A DNA stretch of 64,000 nt from Streptomyces sp. JB150 (GCF_011193355.1 NZ_CP049780.1:1533582-1597581); one strand, 5' to 3'. Positions 1 through 9,074 are shown, counted from the first letter of the stretch. The notes: a model not told the origin generated them from the sequence alone. Made by a program: numbers and translations.

Positions 1-435
1 CGGGACGACCGGGGCACCGCTGCGGACGGCGAAGTAGGCGAGCCCGGCGCGCAGCGAGGCGAAGTCGCCCTCGCCCCGGGTGCCCTCCGGGAATATGCCC
101 AGCACTCCGCCGTTGTCCAGCACGCCGAGCGCGCGGGTGATCGCGGTGCGGTCGGTGGAGTCGCGGTCCACCTTCAGCTGGCCGATGCCGGTCAGGAACG
201 GGTCGAGCGGCCCGACGAACGCCTCCTTCTTGATCAGGAAGTGCGTCGGCCGGGGCGCCACGCCCATGACCATCGGGCCGTCGATGTTGTGCGAGTGGTT
301 GATCGCGAGGATCACCGGGCCGGTCGGCGGGACCCGCCAGGCGCCGAGCACCCGGGGCCGCCACAGCCCGTACATCAGACCGACGCCGACGCGCCGCCCG
401 ACCTCGGCGCCCCGCGCCGACGGAGCTTCGCTCAC
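1..435 (-). CDS. 1-acylglycerol-3-phosphate acyltransferase family protein (partial, 3' end outside window)
   Basis: Lysophospholipid acyltransferase (PlsC family), which transfers an acyl chain to lysophosphatidic acid or a similar acceptor at the membrane. The first 145 residues are visible. The catalytic box NHSHNID is at about residues 46-52 (the H-x4-D motif) and the acceptor-phosphate motif FPEGTR is at 115-120. The GTG start at 435 overlaps the cmk stop codon by 4 bases (GTGA), so the two are probably translationally coupled; cmk followed by an acyltransferase is a common pairing. The true substrate cannot be told from sequence. The C-terminal part lies beyond the left edge. Confidence 0.9.
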   Translation of the reverse strand, partial: MSEAPSARGAEVGRRVGVGLMYGLWRPRVLGAWRVPPTGPVILAINHSHNIDGPMVMGVAPRPTHFLIKKEAFVGPLDPFLTGIGQLKVDRDSTDRTAITRALGVLDNGGVLGIFPEGTRGEGDFASLRAGLAYFAVRSGAPVVP

Positions 436-1127
436 TTCGCGGCCCGCTTCTCCTCGACGAGGGTGACCACACACTCGATGACCTGCGCCAGCGTGAGGTC
501 GGTGGTGTCCACCTCGACCGCGTCGTCCGCCTTGGCCAGCGGGGAGGTCTTGCGGCTGGAGTCGGCCGCGTCCCGCTTGAGCAGGGCCTCACGGGTGGCG
601 TTGACGTCGGCGCCGTTCAGCTCGCCGCTGCGGCGGGCGGCGCGGGCCTCCGGGGAGGCGGTGAGGAAGATCTTGAGGTCGGCGTCCGGCAGCACCGTGG
701 TGCCGATGTCGCGGCCCTCGACCACGATGCCGTTCTCGGCCGAGGCCGCGATGGAGCGCTGCAGCTCGGTGATCCGGGACCGCACCTCGGGGACCGCGCT
801 GACCGCGCTGACCTTGGAGGTGACCTCCTGGGTGCGGATCGGGCCGGAGACGTCCACGCCGTCGACCGTGATGGCCGGGGCGGCCGGGTCGGTGCCGGAG
901 ACGATCTCCGGCTTGCCCGCCACGGCGGCGATCGCCGTCGGGTCGTCGAGGTCGATGCCGTTGGTCACCATCCACCAGGTGATCGCCCGGTACTGGGCGC
1001 CGGTGTCCAGGTAGCTCAGGCCGAGCTGGGCGGCCACGGCCTTCGACGTGCTCGACTTGCCCGTGCCGGAGGGGCCGTCGATGGCGACGATCACTGACGG
1101 GACGGTCCGGGCGGCGCCGTTTTCCAC
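432..1127 (-). CDS. cmk: Cytidylate kinase
   Basis: Phosphorylates CMP and dCMP to the diphosphates with ATP. The protein is 231 residues, normal for the family. The P-loop GPSGTGKS is at about residues 18-25, and the CMP-binding sequences YLDTGAQYRA and VEGRDIGTTVLPDA match the family. I chose the GTG at 1127 because GGAAGG lies about 10 bases upstream. A longer open frame extends to 1211, but its leader is arginine/proline-rich and unlike Cmk. A GTG 11 codons further in is the alternative. It lies after tyrA in the same direction with a 153-base gap, and its stop overlaps the next gene's start. Confidence 0.95.
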   Translation of the reverse strand: MENGAARTVPSVIVAIDGPSGTGKSSTSKAVAAQLGLSYLDTGAQYRAITWWMVTNGIDLDDPTAIAAVAGKPEIVSGTDPAAPAITVDGVDVSGPIRTQEVTSKVSAVSAVPEVRSRITELQRSIAASAENGIVVEGRDIGTTVLPDADLKIFLTASPEARAARRSGELNGADVNATREALLKRDAADSSRKTSPLAKADDAVEVDTTDLTLAQVIECVVTLVEEKRAAK

Positions 1128-1280
1128 GGGGGGACACCTTCCTGGTGCTGGGTGGCGGGGTTCGGGGCGGGTAGGCGCCCCCGACAAGGTTACTGGGTGC
1201 ACGTCCCCCATCTGGACGAGCGCCCGCCGCCCGCCACCGGCCAGGCGGGTGCGGGCCCTCGCCGGCGCCGGGCGGCCTCG

Positions 1281-2366
1281 CTACTGCCGGATGGCCCAGC
1301 CCCGCTCCCGCAGCGCCGCCGTCAGGACGGGCGCCGCCTTCGGCTCCACCATGAGCTGGACCAGGCCGGCCTGCTGCCCGGTCGCGTGCTCGATCCGTAC
1401 GTCCTCGATGTTGACCCCGGCCTGCCCGGCGTCCGCGAAGATGCGGGCGAGCTGCCCCGGCTGGTCGTCGATGAGGACGGCCACGATCTCGTAGGCGCGC
1501 GGCGCGGAGCCGTGCTTGCCGGGCACGCGGACCTGCCCGGCGTTGCCGCGCCGCAGCACGTCCTCGATGCCGGCGGCGCCCTCGCGGCGCTTGGCGTCGT
1601 CGAAGGACTGGAGGGCGCGCAGCGCGCGGACCGTCTCGTCGAGGTCGGCGGAGAGGTCCGCGAGGAGGTCGGCGACCGGCCCGGGGTTCGCGGAGAGGAT
1701 GTCGATCCACATCCGGGGGTCGGAGGCGGCGATCCGGGTCACGTCCCGGATGCCCTGCCCGCACAGCCGTACGGCGGACTCCTCGGCGTGCTCCAGGCGC
1801 GCGGCGACCATGCTGGACACCAGGTGCGGCATGTGCGAGACGAGGGCGACGGCGCGGTCGTGGGCGTCGGCGTCCATCACCACCGGGACGGCCCGGCAGT
1901 GCGAGACCAGTTCCAGGGCGAGGTTCAGCACCTCGGTGTCGGTGTCCGGGGTGGGGGTGAGCACCCAGGGGCGGCCCTCGAAGAGGTCGCCGGTCGCGGC
2001 GAGCGGCCCGGACTTCTCGCGGCCGGACATGGGGTGGGTGCCGATGTACGCCGACAGGTCGAGGCCGAGCGCCTCCAGCTCGCGCCGCGGGCCGCCCTTG
2101 ACGCTGGCCACGTCGAGGTAGCCGCGGGCGGCGCCGCGCCGCATGGCGTCGGCGAGCACGGCGGCGACATGGGCGGGCGGGGCGGCGACGACGGCGAGGT
2201 CGACGGGCCCGTCGGGCGCCTCGTCGGTGCCGGCGCCGAGCGCGGCGGCGGTGCGGGCCTGCTCGGGGTCGCGGTCCTCGAGGTGCACGGTGACGCCGCG
2301 CTGGGCCAGGGCCAGGGCGGCGGAGGTGCCGATGAGGCCGGTGCCGATGACGAGTGCGGTCCTCAC
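1281..2366 (-). CDS. tyrA: Prephenate dehydrogenase with C-terminal ACT domain
   Basis: Oxidative decarboxylation of prephenate to 4-hydroxyphenylpyruvate in tyrosine synthesis. The protein is 361 residues. The Rossmann motif GTGLIG is at residues 8-13. The catalytic histidine is in GTHPMSGREKSG (His111). The C-terminal section from about residue 285 has the look of an ACT domain (EIVAVLIDDQPGQLARIF), usually used for amino-acid feedback. The GTG start overlaps the aroH stop by 4 bases, so chorismate mutase and prephenate dehydrogenase are probably made together, giving consecutive steps from chorismate. Confidence 0.95.
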   Translation of the reverse strand: MRTALVIGTGLIGTSAALALAQRGVTVHLEDRDPEQARTAAALGAGTDEAPDGPVDLAVVAAPPAHVAAVLADAMRRGAARGYLDVASVKGGPRRELEALGLDLSAYIGTHPMSGREKSGPLAATGDLFEGRPWVLTPTPDTDTEVLNLALELVSHCRAVPVVMDADAHDRAVALVSHMPHLVSSMVAARLEHAEESAVRLCGQGIRDVTRIAASDPRMWIDILSANPGPVADLLADLSADLDETVRALRALQSFDDAKRREGAAGIEDVLRRGNAGQVRVPGKHGSAPRAYEIVAVLIDDQPGQLARIFADAGQAGVNIEDVRIEHATGQQAGLVQLMVEPKAAPVLTAALRERGWAIRQ

Positions 2367-2725
2367 TGGGCGATGTCCTTGCGCAGAGCGGCGGCGGCGC
2401 CGAGGTAGACGTGGTCGATGTCCGCGCGGGCCCGGTCGGTCTCGACGTGGGCGAGGACGCGGACCACGCGGGGCATGGCGCCGGTGATGTCGAGTTCCTG
2501 GGCACAGATCAGCGGGACGTCGACGATGCCGAGCTTGCGGGCGGCGGCGGCCGGGAAGTCGCTGTGCAGGTCGGGCGTGGCCGTGAACCAGATGCTGATC
2601 AGGTCGTCGGCGGTGAGGCCGTTCCGCTCCAGGACGGCGGTGAGCAGGGCTCCGACCCGTGCGTCCATGTGCTCGGCGTCGTCCCGCTCCAGCTGGACGG
2701 CCCCCCGGACCGCTCGTACCGCCAC
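2363..2725 (-). CDS. aroH: Chorismate mutase, AroH class
   Basis: Rearranges chorismate to prephenate. At 120 residues it has the size of the monofunctional AroH family (Bacillus subtilis type), not the AroQ helical family. Visible family features are the N-terminal VRAVRGAVQL with the active-site Arg and the central FTATPDLHSDFPA stretch. It is first in a coupled pair with tyrA. The upstream gap to rluB holds a long inverted repeat, so transcription of aroH-tyrA probably starts in that gap. Confidence 0.93.
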   Translation of the reverse strand: MAVRAVRGAVQLERDDAEHMDARVGALLTAVLERNGLTADDLISIWFTATPDLHSDFPAAAARKLGIVDVPLICAQELDITGAMPRVVRVLAHVETDRARADIDHVYLGAAAALRKDIAQ

Positions 2726-2869
2726 GGCGCTGCTCCTCGTCGATGTGCGTACTGGCTGTGCGTCCGTCCAGCCTAGTCAGCCCGCCGCCGCCCGGCGCTC
2801 GCCGCCCGCGTCCTGAGACGCCGCGACCGCGTCCGGCCGGTGGACGGCGTCAGGGGTACGACGTCAGGG

Positions 2870-2925
2870 ATCGCCCTCCCCTTTGTCGTCTTTATCGACT
2901 TACTGACCACAAAGGGGAGGGTGAT
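2870..2925 (-). terminator. 17-bp inverted repeat with 22-base loop, rluB to aroH gap
   Basis: The left arm is 2870-2886 and the right arm 2909-2925. They pair over 17 positions with one G-U pair. The position just after the rluB stop suggests transcription termination of the scp-rluB operon. The loop is unusually long and there is no clean U-tract, so a regulatory role is also possible. A second short GC hairpin (2929-2940) follows. Confidence 0.6.
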
Positions 2926-2941
2926 CCACCGGCAAGCCGGT

Positions 2942-3991
2942 CTACAGGTCGACTTCCTTCATCAGCATCCCGACCTCCGTGTTCGACAGCCGCCGCAGCC
3001 AGCCCGACTTCTGGTCGCCGAGGGTGATCGGGCCGAAGGCGGTGCGCACCAGCTTCTCGACCGGGAAGCCGGCTTCGGCGAGCATGCGGCGCACGATGTG
3101 CTTGCGGCCCTCGTGCAGGGTCACCTCGACGAGGTAGTTCTTGCCGGTCTGCTCGACGACCCGGAAGTGGTCCGCGCGGGCGTAGCCGTCCTCCAGCTGG
3201 ATGCCGTCCTTCAGCCGCTTGCCGAGGTCCCGCGGGATGGGCCCGGTGATCGCGGCCAGGTAGGTCTTCTTCACGCCGTACCGGGGGTGCGTCAGCCGGT
3301 GGGCCAGCTCGCCGTGGTTGGTGAGCAGGATGACGCCCTCGGTCTCGGTGTCCAGGCGCCCCACGTGGAACAGCCGGGTCTCCCGGTTGGTGACGTAGTC
3401 GCCGAGGCACTGGCGCCCCTCCGGGTCCTCCATGGTGGAGACGACGCCGGCCGGCTTGTTCAGCGAGAAGAACTGGTACGACTGCGTGGCCACGGTCAGG
3501 CCGTCCACCCGGATCTCGTCCTTCTCCGGGTCGACCCGCTTGCCCTGCTCCAGGACGATCTCGCCGTTCACCTCGACGCGGGCCTGCTCGATCAGCTCCT
3601 CGCAGGCGCGGCGCGAGCCGTAGCCCGCGCGGGCGAGAACCTTCTGCAGCCGCTCGCCCTCCTGCTCGGCGCCGGGGAAGGTCTTGGGCAGCTTGACGTC
3701 CTTCCTGCCCGCGTACCGCTCCCGGTTGCGCTCCTCGATCCGGGCCTCGTACTCCCGCGAGCGCGCCGGGGCCGTACGGCCGCGCTGGGGCTTCTTGGCG
3801 CCCTGCGGGCCGCCCTTGGCCGCGCCGCCGCGCCCGGCCTTCGGGCCGTCCTTCGTCGCGCCCGGGCCCACGTCGTAGCGGCGCTCCTCGGGGCGGGGCT
3901 TGCGGGGGCGGCCCTGCCCCTGCTTCTGGTCCCTGTCGTTGCCGGCTCCGCGGTAGTTACCGCGCCCGCCGCTCTTGCCGCTGCTTCGCAT
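2942..3991 (-). CDS. rluB: 23S rRNA pseudouridine synthase, RluB type
   Basis: Isomerises a uridine of 23S rRNA (position 2605 in E. coli numbering) to pseudouridine. The protein is 349 residues. Residues 1-110 are a basic, glycine/arginine/lysine-rich and probably disordered extension. An S4 RNA-binding domain starts near RLQKVLARAGYGSRRAC (about 114), and the catalytic aspartate is in GRLDTETEG (Asp214). The ATG at 3991 overlaps the scpB TGA by one base (TGATG); a TTG one codon earlier is the alternative. It ends the parA-scpA-scpB cluster, an order conserved in actinobacteria. Confidence 0.93.
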   Translation of the reverse strand: MRSSGKSGGRGNYRGAGNDRDQKQGQGRPRKPRPEERRYDVGPGATKDGPKAGRGGAAKGGPQGAKKPQRGRTAPARSREYEARIEERNRERYAGRKDVKLPKTFPGAEQEGERLQKVLARAGYGSRRACEELIEQARVEVNGEIVLEQGKRVDPEKDEIRVDGLTVATQSYQFFSLNKPAGVVSTMEDPEGRQCLGDYVTNRETRLFHVGRLDTETEGVILLTNHGELAHRLTHPRYGVKKTYLAAITGPIPRDLGKRLKDGIQLEDGYARADHFRVVEQTGKNYLVEVTLHEGRKHIVRRMLAEAGFPVEKLVRTAFGPITLGDQKSGWLRRLSNTEVGMLMKEVDL

Positions 3992-4653
3992 CAAAATTCC
4001 GTCTGGTCGTCTTCGTCGTCGGTGCCCGGGGTGCCCCGGGTGGCACCCGGCGCGTCATGGTCCGGCGCGTCCGGGTCGAACGACGGTACGCCTTCCTGGG
4101 TCTCGGCCTCGATCGCCTCCGCCTCCGGGAGGAAGGGCGCGAGCTCCGGGAGCTCGTCCAGGCCGCGCAGGCCCATTCGTTCCAGGAAGTAGTTCGTCGT
4201 CCTGTACAGGATCGCACCTGTTTCGGGTTCCGTGCCCGCCTCCTCGACCAGACCGCGCTGGAGGAGGGTGCGCATGACGCCGTCGCAGTTGACCCCGCGC
4301 ACGGCGGAGACCCGGCTGCGGCTGACCGGCTGGCGGTACGCCACCACGGCCAGCGTCTCCAGGGCGGCCTGGGTGAGCCGGGCCGTCTGCCCGTCCAGGA
4401 CGAGGCGTTCCACCGCGGCCGCGTACGTGGCGCGGGTGTAGAACCGCCAGCCGCCCGCGACGAACCGCAGGTCGAACCCGCGGCCCTGCGCGGTGTACTC
4501 GTCGGCCAGCTCCCGCAGGGCGTCGGCGACCTCGCGCCGGGGCCGCTCCAGGATCTTCGCCAGGTGCTCCTCGGTCGCGGGCTCGTCCACGACCATCAGG
4601 ACGGCCTCCAGGGCCGGTTTGAGCGGCAGCTGTTCGACGGTGTCCTCGCTCAT
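3991..4653 (-). CDS. scpB: Segregation and condensation protein B
   Basis: Kleisin-associated winged-helix protein of the SMC-ScpAB condensin, needed for chromosome compaction and segregation. The protein is 220 residues. The family core runs from about 10 to 170 (LKPALEAVLMVVDEPATEEHL, then VVAYRQPVSRSRVSAVRG). The C-terminus is acidic (DDEDDQTEF). The start overlaps the scpA stop as ATGA, and the stop overlaps the rluB start, so scpA-scpB-rluB look tightly coupled. Confidence 0.95.
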   Translation of the reverse strand: MSEDTVEQLPLKPALEAVLMVVDEPATEEHLAKILERPRREVADALRELADEYTAQGRGFDLRFVAGGWRFYTRATYAAAVERLVLDGQTARLTQAALETLAVVAYRQPVSRSRVSAVRGVNCDGVMRTLLQRGLVEEAGTEPETGAILYRTTNYFLERMGLRGLDELPELAPFLPEAEAIEAETQEGVPSFDPDAPDHDAPGATRGTPGTDDEDDQTEF

Positions 4654-5711
4654 CGGGCCTTCCTCTCCTTCCCGGGCTTCCCGGGCTCCCGGGGCTCCTC
4701 GGGCGGCCGGTCGAACTCGTCGGTGACGTGCGGGGTCTCGTCCCCGTCGCCGCCGGTCCAGCGCACCAGCAGCTCCCCGAGGGCCGTCTCCTGCTCCAGC
4801 GCGACCGCCTTCTCCCGGTACAGCTCCAGCAGCGCCAGGAAGCGCGCGACGACGGTGAGGGTGTCGTCGGTGTCCGCGACGAGCGCCCGGAAGCTGGCCT
4901 CGCCGGCCTCCCGCAGGCGGGCGACGACGATCCCGGCCTGCTCCTGCACGCTGACGAGCGGCGCGTGGATGTGGTCGACGTACACCTGCGGTCTCGGCTT
5001 CGGCTGCATCGCCTTGACGGCGAGCTTCGCGAACCCTTCCGCGCCGATGCTGATGACCACCTCGGGCAGCAGCTCCGCGTGCTGGGGTTCGAGGCCGACG
5101 GTGCGCGGGTAGCGCCGGGCCTCCTCGTCCAGCCGCTCGCTGAAGATGTCCGCGATCCGCTTGTACGCGCGGTACTGGAGCAGCCGCGCGAACAGCAGGT
5201 CCCGGGCCTCCAGCAGCGCCAGGTCCGCCTCGTCCTCCACCTCGGCGACGGGCAGCAGCCGCGCCGCCTTCAAATCCAGCAGGGTGGCAGCGACGACCAG
5301 GAACTCGGTCGTCCGGTCCAGGTCCCAGTCCGGGCCCATCGCCCGGATGTGCGCCATGAACTCGTCGGTCACCTTGGACAGCGCGACCTCGGTGACGTCC
5401 AGCTTGTGCCGGGAGATCAGCTGGAGCAGCAGATCGAAGGGGCCCTCGAAGTTGGCGAGCCGCACCGTGAAGACACCGTCGGCCGGCTCCGCCTCCCCGG
5501 CGGGGGCCTCGGTGACGGGGGCCTCGGTGACATGGGCCTCGGTGACGTGGGCCGCGGACTCGGCCGGCGGCTCGGCGACCGGCTCAGGCTCAAGCTGCTC
5601 CGGCTGCTCAGGCTCAGGCTCCGGCAGGGCGACCCCCGGCCCCCTCCCCAGCGCACGCCGACGACCGGCACCGCCGGAGGAAGGGGGCCCAGGAGCGTCG
5701 TACGAGGTCAT
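4650..5711 (-). CDS. scpA: Segregation and condensation protein A (kleisin)
   Basis: Kleisin subunit that bridges the SMC heads in the condensin complex. The protein is 353 residues. About 80 N-terminal residues are Pro/Glu/Thr-rich and carry a short repeat (three copies of a HVTEA/PVTEA-like unit), probably disordered. The conserved N-terminal kleisin domain begins at VRLANFEGPFDLLLQLISRH, and the C-terminal winged helix ends near ALLELYREKAVALEQ. A short gap separates it from the small gene upstream, so it probably shares the transcript started at parA. Confidence 0.95.
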   Translation of the reverse strand: MTSYDAPGPPSSGGAGRRRALGRGPGVALPEPEPEQPEQLEPEPVAEPPAESAAHVTEAHVTEAPVTEAPAGEAEPADGVFTVRLANFEGPFDLLLQLISRHKLDVTEVALSKVTDEFMAHIRAMGPDWDLDRTTEFLVVAATLLDLKAARLLPVAEVEDEADLALLEARDLLFARLLQYRAYKRIADIFSERLDEEARRYPRTVGLEPQHAELLPEVVISIGAEGFAKLAVKAMQPKPRPQVYVDHIHAPLVSVQEQAGIVVARLREAGEASFRALVADTDDTLTVVARFLALLELYREKAVALEQETALGELLVRWTGGDGDETPHVTDEFDRPPEEPREPGKPGKERKAR

Positions 5712-5729
5712 AGCCCCCGCAGGCTACCG

Positions 5730-6281
5730 CTACCGTCCGCGCAGCCGGCGTACGAGGATGCTGGCGTCCCCACGGGTCTCCAGATCGGCGAGCACGACGG
5801 CCACGGCCTCGCGCACGATCCGGCCCCGGTCGACGGCGAGCCCGTGCTCGCCGCGGAGCACGAGACGCGCGTGCTCCAGGTCCATCAGCTCCTCGGCGGA
5901 GACATAGACGGTGATCTTCTCGTCGTGCCGCTCGCGTCCGCTCGGCCGCCGCGTGGCCGTCCGCCCCCGCTTGCGGGGCGTGGCCGCGGCAGAACCTTCC
6001 TGCGCCGCCTGGCGCCGGGGGGCACGGTCCGCGCCGGCGGCCCGGCTGCGGGACTCCCCCGCCTCGGCCGGGTCCGGCTCCGCGGGCATGTGCTCGGCGC
6101 CGTCCCCGTCGCCGCCCTGAGCGGGCACGGCCTGCGGGGCGTCGTCCGCGACGGCCGCGTCGCCCTCCCCGGCCGGCGCCGGCACCCGGGGCTCGCCGCC
6201 CGCCGGGCGCCGGGGAGTGGACGGCTGGAGTGCCATTCCCCCTGTCGTACGGAACAGTTCGTCGGCCCCCGGCAGACTCAC
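5730..6281 (-). CDS. Hypothetical protein with C-terminal ribbon-helix-helix-like segment
   Basis: About 183 residues from the GTG at 6281. The first 110 residues are Pro/Ala/Glu/Arg-rich and low in complexity. The last 65 residues (KITVYVSAEELMDLEHARLV...DRGRIVREAVAVVLADLE) have the strand-helix-helix pattern of ribbon-helix-helix DNA-binding proteins. Its place directly after a ParA-like ATPase, with a 4-base overlap, fits a DNA-binding partner in chromosome segregation, but that is inference. Other possible starts are GTG 6293 and ATG 6236. Confidence 0.75.
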   Translation of the reverse strand: MSLPGADELFRTTGGMALQPSTPRRPAGGEPRVPAPAGEGDAAVADDAPQAVPAQGGDGDGAEHMPAEPDPAEAGESRSRAAGADRAPRRQAAQEGSAAATPRKRGRTATRRPSGRERHDEKITVYVSAEELMDLEHARLVLRGEHGLAVDRGRIVREAVAVVLADLETRGDASILVRRLRGR

Positions 6282-7456
6282 TCGGCGTGACACCGGGCGA
6301 GCACCTCCCTGGCGAGCTGGCGGTAGGCGGCGGCACCGACGGAGTTGGAGGCGTACGTGGTGATCGGCTCACCGGCGACCGTGGTCTCCGGGAAGCGGAC
6401 CGTGCGCCCGATGACCGTGTGGTAGACGTGGTCGTCGAACGCCTCGACGACCCGCGCGAGCACCTCCCGGCTGTGCACGGTGCGCGAGTCGTACATCGTG
6501 GCGAGGATCCCGTCGAGCTCCAGCTCCGGGTTGAGCCGCTCCTGGACCTTCTCGATGGTCTCGGTCAGCAGCGCCACACCGCGCAGGGCGAAGAACTCGC
6601 ACTCCAGCGGCACGATCACCTTGTGGGCGGCGGTCAGCGCGTTGACCGTGAGCAGGCCGAGCGAGGGCTGACAGTCGATGACGATGTAGTCGTAGTCGGG
6701 CAGCAGGGGCTTCAGCGCCCGCTGCAGCGACGACTCGCGGGCGACCTCGGAGACCAGCTGGACCTCGGCCGCGGACAGGTCGATGTTGCTGGGCAGCAGG
6801 TCCATGTTGGGGACCGCCGTCTTCAGCAGCACCTCGTCGGCCGACATGCCCCGCTCCATGAGCAGGTTGTAGACCGTGAGGTCGAGCTCCATCGGGTTGA
6901 CACCGAGTCCGACCGACAGCGCGCCCTGCGGGTCGAAGTCCACGAGCAGCACGCGACGGCCGTACTCCGCGAGCGCGGCGCCCAGGTTGATGGCGGACGT
7001 GGTCTTGCCGACGCCGCCCTTCTGGTTGCACATCGCGATGATCTTCGCGGGGCCGTGGTCGGTGAGCGGGCCCGGGATCGGGAAGTACGGCAGCGGACGC
7101 CCGGTCGGGCCGATGCGCTCGCGGCGCTGGCGGGCCGCGTCGGGCGCGAGCGTGGCCGCGTACTCGGGGTCGGGCTCGTACTCGGCGTCGGGGTCGTAGA
7201 AGTGCCCCTCGGGCAGTTCCTCGTAGTCGGCGAAGTGGTTGTGGGGCGCGCCACTTCCGTCGCCGGCAATGGCGTTCACGTGATGGCCATCCATGCTCTG
7301 GGGTGCTGTCTGAGCCATGTGGGGGCTGGCTTGGCTCTGGTGGGCTGCGAAGGTTCGGACAGCGACGGAGCCGACAGCCTCGAGCCCCGTGGGGCCCTGA
7401 CCCCGCGTAGGCATTCCTGGTTGACCACCCCCGGGAGAAAATGTCGACTCATTCAC
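6278..7456 (-). CDS. ParA-family chromosome-partitioning ATPase
   Basis: Deviant Walker-type ATPase of the ParA/Soj family. The protein is 392 residues, with a 130-residue acidic, low-complexity N-terminal extension. The Walker A sequence CNQKGGVGKTT is at about 143-153, followed by VDFDPQGAL and VIDCQPSLG. It heads the scpA-scpB cluster and is the chromosomal paralogue found there in actinobacteria, not the parAB pair beside oriC. The start is the GTG at 7456, preceded at 11 bases by a strong AAGGAGGT (7468-7475). Longer frames upstream contain Cys-rich nonsense. Confidence 0.93.
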   Translation of the reverse strand: MNESTFSPGGGQPGMPTRGQGPTGLEAVGSVAVRTFAAHQSQASPHMAQTAPQSMDGHHVNAIAGDGSGAPHNHFADYEELPEGHFYDPDAEYEPDPEYAATLAPDAARQRRERIGPTGRPLPYFPIPGPLTDHGPAKIIAMCNQKGGVGKTTSAINLGAALAEYGRRVLLVDFDPQGALSVGLGVNPMELDLTVYNLLMERGMSADEVLLKTAVPNMDLLPSNIDLSAAEVQLVSEVARESSLQRALKPLLPDYDYIVIDCQPSLGLLTVNALTAAHKVIVPLECEFFALRGVALLTETIEKVQERLNPELELDGILATMYDSRTVHSREVLARVVEAFDDHVYHTVIGRTVRFPETTVAGEPITTYASNSVGAAAYRQLAREVLARCHAE

Positions 7457-7816
7457 AAGTCGTCTTACCTCCTTGGTGACCAGGAAACTTCTAGACAAGG
7501 TCAGCGTGGCACCATGCCGACGGTTGGCGACTCTATGGCGTGTCGGGCGTCCGCAGCAACACAATCCGCCGGACCCGGCCCGATGTGTCGGCAATGAAAC
7601 ATCCCGCTGTCAAGGGCGTACGGGCGTCGCACAGCAGGTTTTGCGGGTGTGCGAATCGGTTAAAGGGATACGTTCGAGGCGAGTTGACCGAGCCTCGCAA
7701 AGTGACCATACACACATGCGGCCGGACCTTGTCGGGCAAGGTCCGGCCGTGTGCTCGCGGTTGACGACACCTGTTGACGTATCGCCTTTTACCTGGGGAT
7801 GACTTGAACCCGACGG
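7457..7816. other. Intergenic region between parA and ald
   Basis: A 360-base gap without a credible gene. It holds the parA ribosome binding site (7468-7475), presumably the parA promoter, and the ald terminator (7719-7749). A short imperfect dyad (CGAGGC...GCCTCG) lies near 7675-7698. Nothing else is recognised. Confidence 0.6.
7719..7749 (-). terminator. Intrinsic terminator after ald
   Basis: Perfect 12-bp stem (7719-7730 with 7738-7749) with a 7-base loop, about 70 bases past the ald stop codon. Confidence 0.8.
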
Positions 7817-8932
7817 TCAGCCGAGCAGCGACTCGAGCTCGACGTGCTCCAGGCCGTGCGCCTCGGCGACCTCCTTGTAAACGACCTTGCCGTCATGGGT
7901 GTTGAGACCCTTGGCGAGCGCGGGGTCACGGCGCAGCGCCTCGACCCAGCCGTTGTTGGCCAGCGACACGATGTACGGCAGCGTGGCGTTGGTGAGGGCG
8001 TTGGTGGAGGTGTTCGGGACGGCGCCGGGCATGTTGGCGACGCAGTAGAAGATCGAGTTGTGAACCTGGAAGGTCGGCTCGGCGTGCGTGGTCGGCCGGG
8101 AGTCCTCGAAGCAGCCGCCCTGGTCGATCGCGATGTCGACAAGGACACTTCCGGGCTTCATCCGGGAGACCAGCTCGTTGGTGACGAGCTTCGGGGCCTT
8201 GGCGCCCGGGATGAGGACGGCGCCGATGACGAGGTCGGCGTCGAGGACGGCCTTCTCCAGCTCGAAGGAGTTGGACATGACGGCCTTGACCTTCGTGCCG
8301 AAGATCTTGTCGGCCTCGCGCAGCTTGTTGATGTCGCGGTCCAGCAGGGTCACGTCGAAGCCCATGCCGACGGCGATCTGGGTGGCGTTCCAGCCGGAGA
8401 CGCCGCCGCCGATGACCACGGCCTTGGCCGGGGTGACGCCGGGGACGCCGCCGGGCAGGACACCGCGGCCGCCGTTGGCGCGCATCAGGTGGTAGGCGCC
8501 GACCTGCGGGGCAAGGCGGCCCGCGACCTCGGACATCGGGGCGAGCAGCGGCAGGGCGCGGCTCGGCAGCTCGACCGTCTCGTAGGCGATGGCGGTGGTG
8601 CCGGACGCGATCAGGGCGTCCGTGCACTCCTTGGACGCGGCCAGGTGCAGGTAGGTGAAGAGGGTCTGGTCCTTGCGGAGGCGGTGGTACTCCTCCGCGA
8701 TCGGCTCCTTGACCTTCAGCAGCAGGTCGGCGGCGGCCCAGACCTCGTCGGCGGTGCCGAGGATCTCGGCACCGGCCGCGACGTACTCCTCGTCCGTGAT
8801 CGAGGAGCCGACGCCGGCGTTGCGCTCGATGACGACCTGGTGGCCGTTGCGCACCAGCTCGTGCACGCCGGCGGGGGTGATGGCCACCCGGAACTCGTTG
8901 TTCTTGACCTCGCGGGGGATGCCGACCTTCAC
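7817..8932 (-). CDS. ald: L-alanine dehydrogenase
   Basis: NAD-dependent reversible deamination of alanine to pyruvate and ammonia. At 371 residues it is exactly the family length when the GTG at 8932 is used; AAGGA lies 11 bases upstream. A GTG three codons earlier (8941) is possible. Family features are KVGIPREVKNNEFRVAITP at the N-terminus, LLLKVKEP, the catalytic His in LFTYLHLAA, the nucleotide-binding VVIGGGVSGWNATQIA and DIAIDQGGCFEDSRPTTH. It is a single-gene unit closed by its own hairpin. Confidence 0.96.
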   Translation of the reverse strand: MKVGIPREVKNNEFRVAITPAGVHELVRNGHQVVIERNAGVGSSITDEEYVAAGAEILGTADEVWAAADLLLKVKEPIAEEYHRLRKDQTLFTYLHLAASKECTDALIASGTTAIAYETVELPSRALPLLAPMSEVAGRLAPQVGAYHLMRANGGRGVLPGGVPGVTPAKAVVIGGGVSGWNATQIAVGMGFDVTLLDRDINKLREADKIFGTKVKAVMSNSFELEKAVLDADLVIGAVLIPGAKAPKLVTNELVSRMKPGSVLVDIAIDQGGCFEDSRPTTHAEPTFQVHNSIFYCVANMPGAVPNTSTNALTNATLPYIVSLANNGWVEALRRDPALAKGLNTHDGKVVYKEVAEAHGLEHVELESLLG

Positions 8933-9074
8933 GTCGATCACGGTCCTTGGCTCAGAGGGGGGTGTGGTACGCGACATACCCGGATGTACAGGGGCACACC
9001 GGGAGACACCGCAGGAGAACGTGCGGCAGAGCCAGTCTAATGAAGGTGTTCCCGCTGTCTAGCCTTTCATTGCA

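Noticed and set aside
589..2505. 638-codon Arg/Pro-rich frame on the minus strand
   Set aside because: It overlaps tyrA, aroH and cmk in a shifted frame and has the shadow composition typical of high-GC DNA.
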